Positions 9,671 to 19,047 of a stretch of DNA of 53,620 nt are shown here, piece by piece. A program made the translations under genes and the position numbers. The stretch is from IMG/VR virus record IMGVR_UViG_3300032323_001239, positions 1 through 53,620 of that record. One strand, 5' to 3'. Each line of letters opens with the position of its first letter. The stretch's first letter is position 1. Under the pieces are notes generated by a model. It worked only from the letters and a program-made list of their open reading frames with translations, had not been told where the DNA came from and did not search any database. The stretch is from a virus.

Positions 9671-12600
9671 TGATACAGGTATCTTCAAACACAGCCAATG
9701 CCTTAAATAAGGCAGTAAATGTATCTGTAACCAACGGATGCCATATTGAGTACAATATGAACGACTTAATATCAGGAGCGGCTGTAACGGCCCCAGAAGG
9801 CGTTATAACAGCAACCCTTACGGCGCCTGCGGCTCAAGGGGGATATCAATACAAACCTTTTGAAAAGTTATTTCCAATAAAAAGTATAATAGATCCTAGA
9901 CGCCCAAAGGTGGCGGGCATTCAGTACATGATTGCGGCAGACCCAAGCCTAAGCTCAACCCTTGCTGCTAGCGGATCAGCAAATGCAAAAAAATATGCAG
10001 CCGCACAAGAGCTGACAAGAAGATTATATTTTTCTGGAATAAAGACTGCTTATAAGTATTGGGTAACTCCAAAGGCTGCAAGCGGAAGCACATCCTTAAC
10101 AAATTGCATATTAACTGTCTCATACCCAGCAGCAAAAACCGCTGCAACAAATAAAATTGTTATTAAGTTTGAAACATCTCACTCAAAGCCCACTTCCTGG
10201 AACGTAAAGCTTGTAAACCTGGCAGGAGTAGAGTCCTCAGTCATATACACTGGAACAACTTGCCCAGACAACGGAATAGTAAACTTATATTATAATGGCT
10301 CAACTTGGGTAGATGTAGAGCCTGCAACCGTTTCTGCAGGAGTAGATATAAGCGGATTAAAGTTACAGGTTAATAATATAAGCACTGCAGGCGGGTACCT
10401 AGGAATAATTGAAATATCAGCAAGACTAGTAAAGGATGTCACAAATATACTTGAGTCGTTTAATATATCTCAAAACTCATCAGACTCAATAAATGGCTTG
10501 GTACCAGTTGGAGATGTAACTGCAAATTATTTAAGATTAAGTTTAAATGCGTATGATAAGTCTTACGACAATTATGATAAAACTAATGCTTTTAACAAAA
10601 ACAAATTAAGTCTGTATGAAAACATTACAGTTAGACCCTACGTAATAGTTGAATCAGAAAGAATTGATCTAGGGGTTTTCTATCTTGACTCGTATGATGT
10701 AGACGAGTTTGGCGAAGTTTCTATCAATGCTTTGGACGGAGCAAGAGAACTTCAGTATATTAAACCTCCAGATATTGTTACAAAAGACATGTCCACCGTT
10801 GCTATTATAAGAAGACTACTAGACTCGGTTGGGTTTTCAAATTATAAATTTAATTTAACGGAAAACGATACTTCTATTGTTGCCCCATATTACTGGTACA
10901 CTGATCCTCAAAAGACAGTCTGGGAGCACATACAAGACTTGTGTAAAGACACTCAAATGATTGCTGTTTTTGATAATAAAGATGTTTTACAATTTTATCC
11001 ACGAGGATATATATTTAATACAGCAAAAACACCAGATGCCTCTTTTAGATATAGCAATACGGCAGACGGAAAGCTAGCAAACATATCAGGAATATCCATT
11101 GAAAATGTTCCATCGGTAAAAGCTATCAAAGTAATGTATAGCCCACAGTTAACTTCTAACTATGATGGAGATGCTGACAACCTATATACTTCTCCCGTAG
11201 TTACGCTGGGATCTGCAGCCCTAATGGCAGACCTTCCAAAAAATGCTCCAGCAGAAACAGATGCACCAAAAGGAGTAATTAAGTTAAGGCCAGTAGAAAT
11301 TTCAGGAGCAGCGCAACAATTTTATTCATATGCGGGATACTTGGTTTTAGGAAAAGAAATTATTGAGTACGATGCAATTAAGTTTGTTTATGAGCCTGCT
11401 TCTGGAAGCCCAGCAGTTGCGTATAAATGGATTAAAAATGAATCAGACATACAGTCTAATCTAGGACTTGCCAAGCCAAATACTTTTAGACCAACAGGAG
11501 AATACAGAATCAAAGAAAGAAATGTTTTTAATGCAGTGTCTTCTGACGCAGACTTAACTCATAGCGCAAATATTGATTCTTTAAGAACCGAATGGACGGG
11601 GCAAAAGTGGAACTCAGAAACTGGAAACTTTACTACTGACAATACTGAGTCTTTGTTTACTTTAAAAGAAGTTGCAATTAAAGATGAAAATGGTAAAGAT
11701 TTAGAAAACCCAAATAATTTATTTAGCGCTATACCAAGATCCATGATGACAATTTTTGCGCCTCTAGGAACATTAAAGGACAGCACACAAGACCCAACTA
11801 TAAAAGAACCTGTTCCAAACAAAATTTATAGCCTTGTAACAGCTGACAATGCTAAATATTTTAAGGGCGACAACTTTGTGATTGGAACAAACATGTATTT
11901 TCCTTTATTAAAAAACTCTAAAGGCGAGGCAACTGGGGAACAGAGAACTATTTCGGGCATAGCATTTTCATTAAACTCAACAAATAAAAGCGGTTACTTC
12001 TTATCAGTAGCAACAACTCAAAATACAAGTGCAGATAAAAGTTTTAGAGAACTTTCTTTTTATAAAATTGTAGATGGAAAGCTTGTTAGAATGGCTGACT
12101 CTCAAAGAGAAGAAGATGGCAGCATATTAACAGGAATTGGTGGAGGAAGACTTTACAGAATAGATATACGTGCAAATTATTCTACTCCAACTAATGGGTC
12201 TTCTAAAGTTTTGACATTAAGAATATCTATAAACAATAAAGAGTTTGTTGTCGTAGACACCTCTCCAATAACCATTACAGAAAAGATTGGTCTTGCATCT
12301 CTGCAAGGAGTATCTGCTTTTGACTATGTTTATGCTTCTGCAATAAATGAATCAGACTTTACAGCAGATCAAAGATATAACCCATACAAGGGATTTATGG
12401 GCGGGGAGTCTACAATAATTAAAACATTTGGAGATTTTATTTTTAATCAAAAGGGGCAAACAGAAAGCACATCTTGGGTAAGAGAGTTTGGTCCAGTTGC
12501 AAGAGAGCTTAAAAAGATTACAGCAAGATATACAACTCCAGGATTTCCTTTATACCCAAGTCTTGTAAACAATCCAGACGTTACGATTGCAGGAACCTCT

Positions 12601-13071
12601 ATAGATTCTTTTGGCATGGACGTGTACGTAGTTAATAACACTGGAACATTTACTGATCTTGCTAATAGCGAAGAAAAGCAATTCATTGTGGTTGGCAATT
12701 CTATTGTTCCTTCAGACCCGTTTGAGTATATTGACCCAGCATTAACAGATGAAGAAAAAAAGGAAATAGTTGGATTCGATTCCACCTGGATTCAAAAAGA
12801 GTCAGAAGCAATTGAGCTATCTAAATTTATGACTAACCAATGGTCTAAGCAGCAGAAGGTAGTTACCGTAGAAACCTTTTTAAATCCCCTAATACAAATT
12901 GGAGACGTTGTAGAGATTTCTTACCCAGACAATGGACTTTACTCTTCTGAAAATGCAACAATACCAACTGGTTTTGTAGCCAATAAATTTGTTGTTTTGT
13001 CTATAGATAGTACCTATGACAAGGACTCTCCTCCAACAACAAACATATCTTGTAGGTCGATTTATACATGA
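9670..13071 (+). CDS. Tail hub / large minor tail protein
   Basis: A 1133-aa beta-rich protein whose ATG overlaps the preceding stop. Residues about 255-450 resemble the hub-type segment of actinophage minor tail proteins (NISQNSSDSINGLVP; YVIVESERIDLGVFYLDSYD; DGARELQ). A middle part (about 735-900) has a jelly-roll-like pattern (TISGIAFSLNSTNKSGYFLS) that could be a carbohydrate-binding or lectin-like insert. The C-terminus (VTVETFLNPLIQIGDVVEI) is again hub-like. It likely forms the base of the tail tip and carries the fibres encoded next. Confidence 0.7.
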   Translation: MIQVSSNTANALNKAVNVSVTNGCHIEYNMNDLISGAAVTAPEGVITATLTAPAAQGGYQYKPFEKLFPIKSIIDPRRPKVAGIQYMIAADPSLSSTLAASGSANAKKYAAAQELTRRLYFSGIKTAYKYWVTPKAASGSTSLTNCILTVSYPAAKTAATNKIVIKFETSHSKPTSWNVKLVNLAGVESSVIYTGTTCPDNGIVNLYYNGSTWVDVEPATVSAGVDISGLKLQVNNISTAGGYLGIIEISARLVKDVTNILESFNISQNSSDSINGLVPVGDVTANYLRLSLNAYDKSYDNYDKTNAFNKNKLSLYENITVRPYVIVESERIDLGVFYLDSYDVDEFGEVSINALDGARELQYIKPPDIVTKDMSTVAIIRRLLDSVGFSNYKFNLTENDTSIVAPYYWYTDPQKTVWEHIQDLCKDTQMIAVFDNKDVLQFYPRGYIFNTAKTPDASFRYSNTADGKLANISGISIENVPSVKAIKVMYSPQLTSNYDGDADNLYTSPVVTLGSAALMADLPKNAPAETDAPKGVIKLRPVEISGAAQQFYSYAGYLVLGKEIIEYDAIKFVYEPASGSPAVAYKWIKNESDIQSNLGLAKPNTFRPTGEYRIKERNVFNAVSSDADLTHSANIDSLRTEWTGQKWNSETGNFTTDNTESLFTLKEVAIKDENGKDLENPNNLFSAIPRSMMTIFAPLGTLKDSTQDPTIKEPVPNKIYSLVTADNAKYFKGDNFVIGTNMYFPLLKNSKGEATGEQRTISGIAFSLNSTNKSGYFLSVATTQNTSADKSFRELSFYKIVDGKLVRMADSQREEDGSILTGIGGGRLYRIDIRANYSTPTNGSSKVLTLRISINNKEFVVVDTSPITITEKIGLASLQGVSAFDYVYASAINESDFTADQRYNPYKGFMGGESTIIKTFGDFIFNQKGQTESTSWVREFGPVARELKKITARYTTPGFPLYPSLVNNPDVTIAGTSIDSFGMDVYVVNNTGTFTDLANSEEKQFIVVGNSIVPSDPFEYIDPALTDEEKKEIVGFDSTWIQKESEAIELSKFMTNQWSKQQKVVTVETFLNPLIQIGDVVEISYPDNGLYSSENATIPTGFVANKFVVLSIDSTYDKDSPPTTNISCRSIYT

Positions 13072-13075
13072 GAAA

Positions 13076-13084
13076 TGGTAGAAT
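13076..13084 (+). promoter_or_regulatory. Extended -10 promoter, leaderless-type
   Basis: TGG-TAGAAT lies inside the end of the hub gene and its spacer, with the ATG of the next gene 7 nt after the hexamer. No good -35 is seen. The spacing predicts a transcript beginning at or next to the ATG. Confidence 0.4.
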
Positions 13085-13090
13085 GTAAAT

Positions 13091-13438
13091 ATGAGTAATA
13101 TTAAAAAGCCAGCGTCATCTACAGCAACAATAAAAAAGCTTTTGCTTGCTCCTGGCGACCCATTAATCAAAACTCTTAAGCCAGACTATTATGTTATTGT
13201 TGATCCAGACAAGCTTACAAGAATTTCGGATCCTACGGGTGAGGATCCAGCAGAAGATCCAGATGATCCGCAAGATCCGCCTGTAGAGGAATTAAAATCT
13301 CCATCTTTATCTGACATTACCCTTGTAAGCAAAACTTTAGTTACAGATAAGAATAAAAATCAGTATGTTGAATTTGTGTTTAATATTAAAAACAGTGGCG
13401 GAGAAACAGTAGTGGGGGCAGAAGTATATGGACAATAA
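13091..13438 (+). CDS. Small acidic Pro/Asp-rich tail-region protein
   Basis: 115 aa. A basic N-terminus is followed by a strongly acidic Asp/Pro/Glu linker (about residues 49-68, with runs like DPDDPQDPP), then a beta-rich C-terminus (YVEFVFNIKNSGGETVVGAE) that looks like a small Ig or CARDB-like sandwich. Position between hub and fibre genes suggests a minor virion protein or adaptor. There is no clear ribosome site, but a TAGAAT box lies 7 nt upstream, so a leaderless start is possible. I do not recognise the family. Confidence 0.75.
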   Translation: MSNIKKPASSTATIKKLLLAPGDPLIKTLKPDYYVIVDPDKLTRISDPTGEDPAEDPDDPQDPPVEELKSPSLSDITLVSKTLVTDKNKNQYVEFVFNIKNSGGETVVGAEVYGQ

Positions 13439-14414
13439 TATAAACTTAGTTGGAGAATATGTTTTTTATGAAGACGATAAAGAAGTTTATCGTAGTAAAA
13501 ATCTATTGACTAAATTTGGCAAAAGATTTCTAACTCAGTTCTTAGCTGGTCAATCTAATACTAATGAAAAAGATATTGCTATCGGTATTGGTGGCGGATC
13601 AACAGAATCAGATATTGCAGCAGGTCGCACAGCGGCCTCCATAAACGATACACAATTAAGATTTGAATTTTATAGATCTCCTGTTTCTATGAACAGCATT
13701 GATATTCAAACCAGCCAGACTACTGGGCTTAGCACATACGGAGTAGTGCATAAAACAACAATACCAGTGGATATAGCTGGAGTAATTAGCGAGGTAGGAA
13801 TTTTCCCAGGGATATCTTTATCTAGTACAGACTACGCAAGCAATTCGATTTCTACTTTTGAAGATAACCAAAGCTGGATAGATTCAGAAGGAGAGTATCC
13901 AGATATTGTAACAACTCCTACTCCTAGAATTGGAACCTACTATTTACCCATAACTTCAGCTCTCGGTTCAAAGGAATACTTTAATAATTTTAATATAGAT
14001 ATATCTGGATACAGTGCGCTAGATAGTTTAACGATTGCATATCGTCAAAGTGATTTAAATTTAGATTATGTTTTTGTTAGAATGTATGACTCAAATGATA
14101 ACTATTATGAAATAAGATATGCTGGAGATTTATCAATAGGAGATAAGATTAAGTCGTTAACCCTAAACAATCTTTATAGTAGTGGTTACGGATCAGGATC
14201 TCCAGATCAATCTTCTATTGTTAAAATCGGAGTTGGCGTAAAAGCAAAGTCTTCAGGTGCAGCTACTGTACTATTTGATGGGCTTAGAATTAACGACGAA
14301 GACGCATTTAGAACAGACTACGGTCTTATTAGCAGATCTGTTTTGTCTAATCCAATTGTAAAAACACTAGGAAAGCAAATGATTATTGAATATAGAATTG
14401 GATTAAATTTCTAA
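13428..14414 (+). CDS. Minor tail / fibre protein
   Basis: 328 aa, overlapping the previous gene by 11 nt. The N-terminus (LVGEYVFYEDDKEVYRSKNL, then TKFGKRFLTQFL) is typical of phage baseplate or fibre-base proteins. The centre (GVVHKTTIPVDIAGVISEVG) and the C-terminal half are beta-rich, the latter with a jelly-roll-like segment (IDISGYSALDSLTIAYR; YVFVRMYDSNDNYYEIRY). It probably sits at the tail tip between the hub and the long fibre. I have no motif evidence for enzymatic activity. Confidence 0.65.
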   Translation: MDNNINLVGEYVFYEDDKEVYRSKNLLTKFGKRFLTQFLAGQSNTNEKDIAIGIGGGSTESDIAAGRTAASINDTQLRFEFYRSPVSMNSIDIQTSQTTGLSTYGVVHKTTIPVDIAGVISEVGIFPGISLSSTDYASNSISTFEDNQSWIDSEGEYPDIVTTPTPRIGTYYLPITSALGSKEYFNNFNIDISGYSALDSLTIAYRQSDLNLDYVFVRMYDSNDNYYEIRYAGDLSIGDKIKSLTLNNLYSSGYGSGSPDQSSIVKIGVGVKAKSSGAATVLFDGLRINDEDAFRTDYGLISRSVLSNPIVKTLGKQMIIEYRIGLNF

Positions 14415-17341
14415 TGACTAGGTTGTATGGCAATATGCATGACGGAGGCGGAGAACTACCTCCAGATTTAGAAATATCTGCAGCCGCCGCAGCAGCATCT
14501 GCCGCAAAAGGTTCTAAAGATTCTTATACAAAAACAGTAAGGCTTCCTGTTGTTAAAAATAAAATCTACAGATTTTGGGCTACATACTTACACGAAGACA
14601 AAGAAACAAAAAAAATAACAGAGAGCGATAGATCTCCTGTATTTAAAACAACCTTTGACATTCCAAACTTAACTAAGCCTGTAAAAAACTTAACCTTAAC
14701 TGCAGGATCTCAGTCATACGGAGTTAAATTTGATTTAGATGCTGAAAGCGTACAAGAAGATGTTGTTATATTTGAAAGCCTTACAAGTAATTTTGCTACA
14801 CAAAATATTGTTTATGTAGGAACATCTACAAATGTTACAATACTTACAACAGGGCCAAACGCATTTGCAAACCGATGGGTAAAGGTTAGGTCTAGAGATA
14901 GATGGGATGACTTAAATATATCAGAGGCCACGGCTGGTCCCATAAAGCCTTTTACTGCAGATGTTGATACTACATTTACAGTTGAAAATCCAGGTAGCTC
15001 TTCTGCGGTTGCCTCTATTGATCCAAAAGATTTGAGTGGGTTTAGTCTAGTTTCAACAATCAGTTGGGTGCAATCTACAAATGTTAAAACGGCTGGGTAT
15101 GCGATAAGATGGTCAACAGATAACCCTTCAACAGTAACTAACCCATTATGGGAATACGCATCCGTAAGCGGAATAGCAACAACTTCTTTTACCGCAACAG
15201 GATTAATACCAAATACAACATACTATTATCAGGTTGCATCAACAACACCTTATGACGTTGTTAATTGGACTGGTGCGGCAAGCGGAACATTTATTGCTTC
15301 AGACGCAGATGGAACAGCGGCAGGCGCATTAGCAAGACTTAGATCTTTTATAGCAATAGGTGGAGCATCACAAGATTTATTTAAAATAGGAACAGGCATT
15401 ACACAGGGAATAAATTTAAGCACAGATCCAATTGTAAGTCCTACTTTAACACAAGGCACCTATCACGGAATTGTATTAAACAAGTCTACAACAAATGTTG
15501 GAAATAACTTTTGGCTTACTACTGGACAATTTAGAGTTGGTAATCCAACAGAATTTATGTATTGGAATGGAACAAACCTATTCTTAACTGGAAGTGTTAA
15601 TGCTACAGGTGGGAAGTTCACTGGCAACGTCCAGCTTGCGGTTCCATCTGGGGCCTCTACAAGTGGCACACTGTATGCTGGATTAAATCCAACATCTGGT
15701 CCAAGAGTAAGGTTTAGCAGCGAAGGAATATTTGCATACGACTCGACAAGCACAAGCAACGAAACAGGACAAACGTTTTCTTTAGTTCAATCGACTGGCA
15801 GACTAAATGCAAACCTAGGCACAGTCGGAGGATGGTCGTTAGACACAACAGGATTTTCATCAACTAATACCAAAATAGAAAGTAATGGAACCATAACTCT
15901 AGGCGACACAACGGGAACTCTAGGGTCTATTGTAAGGTTGAGTGCAACAGATAATTTTAGATTATGGATCGGATCCCAGAGTTCCTCTGCTGCACGAGAT
16001 AATTATTTTGCTGTTAGTAGAGAAGGAATTCTTTATGCAAAGGGCGCAATAATTAGTGGAAATGCTTCATTTAGCGGAACTTTAACTGTTGGAACTCAGT
16101 TGTCAGATGGAACAACAATTGATTCAGTTAAGTTAAATGCGTTAAAGGGAATTACGGATGCTAGTGCCGCAGCAAATGCAGCGGCACTAGCAAAAGCAAG
16201 AGGAGATCAAGCTTATAATGAAGCAATTGCAGCGGGACAAACCGCTACAGCTGCTGCAAATGCTGCACAAGCAGCAAGTGAAGCAGTTACATTAAGACTA
16301 ACATCAGAGCAAGTTGCCGCTGTTTTAGTTGCTGATACTACAATAATTAATGGAAGTACTATTACAACGGGCACCATTAATCTTGCACGTTTAAATATTA
16401 CTGGCGGCACCGCAGGATTCAATGGATTTGTTGTAGATGGAAATGGTATCAGGGCAACAAGCGGAGGAAGTCAAACATTAAATATTTCTTCAAATGGAAC
16501 TATTTCTTTAGGAGATCCTACAAATGGATGGACAGTAGACAATCAATATATACGGTCTAGAAGTTTTTTTACATCAGGATATTCAAGACTTGTTTTAGAC
16601 GGATGGAATGGAACAATTGAAGGTGGAAGAATTACTGCCTCAAGGTTTGAAGCAAATACAATTACTGGTGGAACAATAACTGGTTCTAGAATTCAAACAA
16701 GTACATCTGGAAATAGAGTTGAGTTAATCGATGCAACAAATGATTCTTTAAGAGTTTTAGTAGGTGGTAGCACAAAAGGACACCTGCTAGGCTGGGGAAC
16801 AGCTACAACTGGCGGATTAATAATGCATCAAGGCTCTACTGCAAACCCCGACGCAACCTCTGGTGTTGTTAAGGTTCAGCCAGGATACGCAATGTTAGCA
16901 GCTACTTCTACTAACTATGTTGAAGTTGGCGGAGCAGGAGGTATTTATTTACGCACCCCAGCAACAACTAATAATGGTCTACTTGCCACCATAAACTCTA
17001 CTACAGGTACTGCAAATATGAGATATACCGCAAGCGAGATATTCTTTATTTCATCAACGAGGGATTCAAAAACAAATATACAAGATATTTCATTTGACGA
17101 TTCTTTGGTTAAACAAATAAGACCAAGAATGTTTCAGGGTAAAGTAGACTTAGAGCGAGGAGACACAAACTACAATCTGGGACTAATCGCAGAGGAGCTA
17201 GCAGAAATAGAAGGACTAGATCTATTAGTAGATAAAGATAAGGATAACAACGTAGTCGGTGTAAACTATGACAGACTACCAGTTTTAATTATAGATGTAT
17301 TAAAAAGAGTGTTGGATAGGCTTGACGCCCTAGAGGCATAA
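14414..17341 (+). CDS. Tail fibre with FN3-like repeats and S74 self-cleaving chaperone
   Basis: 975 aa; the ATG overlaps the upstream TAA by one base. Residues about 80-300 hold two fibronectin-III-like domains (second one: SGIATTSFTATGLIPNTTYY). The middle is repetitive beta-helix or fibre sequence with an Ala-rich coiled coil near 575-620. The C-terminus is an intramolecular chaperone of the Peptidase_S74 family: S881-T-R-D-S-K886 gives the Ser and Lys five residues apart that form the catalytic pair, followed by the GLIAEELAEIEG and VNYDRLPVLIIDVLKR segments typical of the fold. By analogy the fibre trimerises and then cuts itself just before S881, releasing about 95 residues. It is a likely receptor-binding fibre. 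Confidence 0.85.
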   Translation: MTRLYGNMHDGGGELPPDLEISAAAAAASAAKGSKDSYTKTVRLPVVKNKIYRFWATYLHEDKETKKITESDRSPVFKTTFDIPNLTKPVKNLTLTAGSQSYGVKFDLDAESVQEDVVIFESLTSNFATQNIVYVGTSTNVTILTTGPNAFANRWVKVRSRDRWDDLNISEATAGPIKPFTADVDTTFTVENPGSSSAVASIDPKDLSGFSLVSTISWVQSTNVKTAGYAIRWSTDNPSTVTNPLWEYASVSGIATTSFTATGLIPNTTYYYQVASTTPYDVVNWTGAASGTFIASDADGTAAGALARLRSFIAIGGASQDLFKIGTGITQGINLSTDPIVSPTLTQGTYHGIVLNKSTTNVGNNFWLTTGQFRVGNPTEFMYWNGTNLFLTGSVNATGGKFTGNVQLAVPSGASTSGTLYAGLNPTSGPRVRFSSEGIFAYDSTSTSNETGQTFSLVQSTGRLNANLGTVGGWSLDTTGFSSTNTKIESNGTITLGDTTGTLGSIVRLSATDNFRLWIGSQSSSAARDNYFAVSREGILYAKGAIISGNASFSGTLTVGTQLSDGTTIDSVKLNALKGITDASAAANAAALAKARGDQAYNEAIAAGQTATAAANAAQAASEAVTLRLTSEQVAAVLVADTTIINGSTITTGTINLARLNITGGTAGFNGFVVDGNGIRATSGGSQTLNISSNGTISLGDPTNGWTVDNQYIRSRSFFTSGYSRLVLDGWNGTIEGGRITASRFEANTITGGTITGSRIQTSTSGNRVELIDATNDSLRVLVGGSTKGHLLGWGTATTGGLIMHQGSTANPDATSGVVKVQPGYAMLAATSTNYVEVGGAGGIYLRTPATTNNGLLATINSTTGTANMRYTASEIFFISSTRDSKTNIQDISFDDSLVKQIRPRMFQGKVDLERGDTNYNLGLIAEELAEIEGLDLLVDKDKDNNVVGVNYDRLPVLIIDVLKRVLDRLDALEA

Positions 17342-17350
17342 TGGTATACT
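17322..17350 (+). promoter_or_regulatory. Promoter inside the fibre gene end
   Basis: TTGACG (17322-17327), a 17-bp spacer and TATACT (17345-17350). The -35 lies within the last codons of the fibre gene, and the expected start near 17357 leaves a short leader with GGGAGA before the next ATG. Confidence 0.75.
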
Positions 17351-17372
17351 GTAAATCTATCAGGGAGATATA

Positions 17373-17528
17373 ATGGAAAAAGCAGAATTAGTTATAGCAG
17401 CACTGCAGCAAAGAATTGGTGAGATCGTCTCACAGTATGAGACTCATATTGCAATTTTACGTGCTGAAATAACACAGCTAACAGAAAAAGAATCACAGGA
17501 AGTTCCAGCGGAACATACAGAGGAGTAA
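17373..17528 (+). CDS. Short coiled-coil protein after the fibre gene
   Basis: A 51-aa reading frame, with GGGAG placed 7 nt before the ATG. The protein is one long predicted helix with heptad spacing (VIAALQQRIGEIVSQYET; HIAILRAEITQLTEK) and an acidic end. Its own promoter overlaps the fibre gene end. It may be a fibre-associated chaperone or structural spacer; the function is not known to me. Confidence 0.75.
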   Translation: MEKAELVIAALQQRIGEIVSQYETHIAILRAEITQLTEKESQEVPAEHTEE

Positions 17529-17531
17529 GCT

Positions 17532-17975
17532 ATGGCAACGTTAAAATCAACTAATGTTAATTCTGGAGACCCAGTAACCTATGACATTATCAATAATATT
17601 ATATTAGATCTAAATGAATTGAATAAAGCAACTGCATCTAAATTTAATTTAAATTTAACACAGACAGGCGGATCAGGTAGCAAGGATGCACAATCTCAGT
17701 CTGTATATAGCACCGTTATTTCTGGAGTTACAGTTAATCCTAGCAAATCTCCTTCAGCTAAAGGCACATGGACATTTCCATCAAAAGTGTTTACATCGGC
17801 ACCAAGATGTTGGATTCAAGTAAATACTAACGGGGCGGCATTGGATGAGCCTCAGCTAAGAATGCATGTAGTCATTACATCTATAAGCACAACAAGAATG
17901 ACATTTGAAGTTAGAAGTGGAGCTGGAGCAAGACAGGCTAAAGTTGACTTCCATTGCTTCGCAGTCGAAGCATAA
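17532..17975 (+). CDS. Small virion/fibre-tip-like protein
   Basis: 147 aa, 3 nt after the previous stop. The C-terminal half (GTWTFPSKVFTSAPRCWIQV; VVITSISTTRMTFEVRSG) has the strand pattern of small phage fibre-tip or H-type lectin-like domains, and the C-terminal domain of the later fibre at 36306-38534 looks similar in layout. It is probably a receptor-contacting or decoration protein. It is the last gene before a terminator that closes the tail block. Confidence 0.65.
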   Translation: MATLKSTNVNSGDPVTYDIINNIILDLNELNKATASKFNLNLTQTGGSGSKDAQSQSVYSTVISGVTVNPSKSPSAKGTWTFPSKVFTSAPRCWIQVNTNGAALDEPQLRMHVVITSISTTRMTFEVRSGAGARQAKVDFHCFAVEA

Positions 17976-17979
17976 CCTA

Positions 17980-18007
17980 TTGACAAGCTAAACCAATATG
18001 TTACAAT
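17980..18007 (+). promoter_or_regulatory. Promoter upstream of the phosphoesterase/replication block
   Basis: CTATTGACA gives TTGACA at 17980-17985, a 16-bp spacer and TACAAT at 18002-18007. The predicted start, near 18014, is only a few bases before the terminator hairpin at 18020. Confidence 0.7.
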
Positions 18008-18019
18008 TACTGTAACACC

Positions 18020-18044
18020 AAAGTCACGTACCCGTGACTTTTTT
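18020..18044 (+). terminator. Intrinsic terminator at the end of the tail block
   Basis: AAAGTCACG (18020-18028) pairs with CGTGACTTT (18033-18041) around a TACC loop, and the stem runs into TTTTTT. It lies downstream of a promoter and upstream of the next gene's ribosome site, so it also forms part of that gene's 5' leader. Confidence 0.85.
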
Positions 18045-18061
18045 ACATATTAAGGTAGACA

Positions 18062-18862
18062 ATGAGTAACGATTTAAAGTGGATGATTTCATCCGACCAG
18101 CAGTTCCCATATCAAGATGACAAGATGATTGCCCTTTGGTTTAAGGTAATGAAGTGGTTTAAGCCAGACGTTGTTGACTACCTTGGCGATACAGATGATC
18201 AAGCATGCTATAGCAAGTACACAGAAGGACGCTCAGCAGAGTTTTTAAACCTTCATAAAACTGATAGTAGAGATCTTATTGTTCCAATGATGCGCCATGA
18301 AGCAAAGGGTGCAAGAGATTTTTATACAAAGACAAGAGAGATGCTTCCAGATGCACAACTATTCTCAGCACTAGGAAACCATGATGTTAGAATTTTTAAC
18401 TATGTAGATGCAAAGCTTCCTGACTATATTAATGAGGTTACCCCAGAAGCACTGTGGGGATTAGACTCATTAGGATATGAATACATTCACTACAATGAAT
18501 TACCTAAGCGCCGATTTGGAGATATCCACGTACACCATGGACTTTCAATTGCAGCCACAGGTTCTGTTAGAAAAGATATGGAAGACCTACAGGTATCTTT
18601 AATTAGAGGACACTCTCATAGAATTGCCTCACACTTAGTAACATATGAGTTAAGAAATAACGGTGAAGGAGAGACTCTTCGTGGCTATGAGCTCGGCCAC
18701 ATGTGTGATGAAAAGGGTCCAGGAATGAAATACATGCAGCACCACGATTGGCAAAAGGGATTTGCTATCGCTCATATTGTCAATGATTATCCTCATATAC
18801 AGATGATCCATGTAGCGCCTGATTACTCATGCGTTGTTGACGGGAAGTTGTTTACACTATAA
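18062..18862 (+). CDS. Calcineurin-like metallophosphoesterase
   Basis: 266 aa with the motifs of the metallophosphoesterase fold in order: SSDQQ (D12; the usual DxH is here DxQ), GDTDD (42-46), GNHD (N106, H107, D108), HVHHG (H158, H159) and GHSH (183-186). These residues hold two metal ions and cut phosphate esters. The substrate cannot be read from sequence. Phage relatives are often encoded next to replication genes and may act on nucleotides or DNA ends. AAGGT lies before the ATG, and a promoter plus terminator hairpin precede the gene, so its expression may depend on read-through. Confidence 0.9.
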   Translation: MSNDLKWMISSDQQFPYQDDKMIALWFKVMKWFKPDVVDYLGDTDDQACYSKYTEGRSAEFLNLHKTDSRDLIVPMMRHEAKGARDFYTKTREMLPDAQLFSALGNHDVRIFNYVDAKLPDYINEVTPEALWGLDSLGYEYIHYNELPKRRFGDIHVHHGLSIAATGSVRKDMEDLQVSLIRGHSHRIASHLVTYELRNNGEGETLRGYELGHMCDEKGPGMKYMQHHDWQKGFAIAHIVNDYPHIQMIHVAPDYSCVVDGKLFTL

Positions 18863-19047
18863 TGTGGTGCGGAAAATGTGGTGGTAGAGTTTTTGTAGAC
18901 AGAGTATTCTCACAAAAGCTTCATGTAGAGTTATTCTGCATTCTATGCGGAAAAAGAAATATGATTAATAAAGAGACGAGTGCTTTCGGTAAATGGTTAG
19001 AAAAAAGAGAAACAGCAAACTCAAAAAATTACGGTATTTCTTCTTAA
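18862..19047 (+). CDS. Small zinc-ribbon protein
   Basis: 61 aa, starting in TAATG with the previous stop. Two pairs of cysteines (CGKCGG at the N-terminus, CILCGK near residue 30) form a likely four-Cys zinc ribbon. No enzyme motif. It overlaps the following gene by 55 nt, so the C-terminal tail codes in two frames. Confidence 0.75.
   Translation: MWCGKCGGRVFVDRVFSQKLHVELFCILCGKRNMINKETSAFGKWLEKRETANSKNYGISS

Noticed and set aside
13500-13540. CTATTGACT within the minor tail gene as a promoter
   Set aside because: No -10 at 16-18 bp; it lies in coding sequence and looks like chance.
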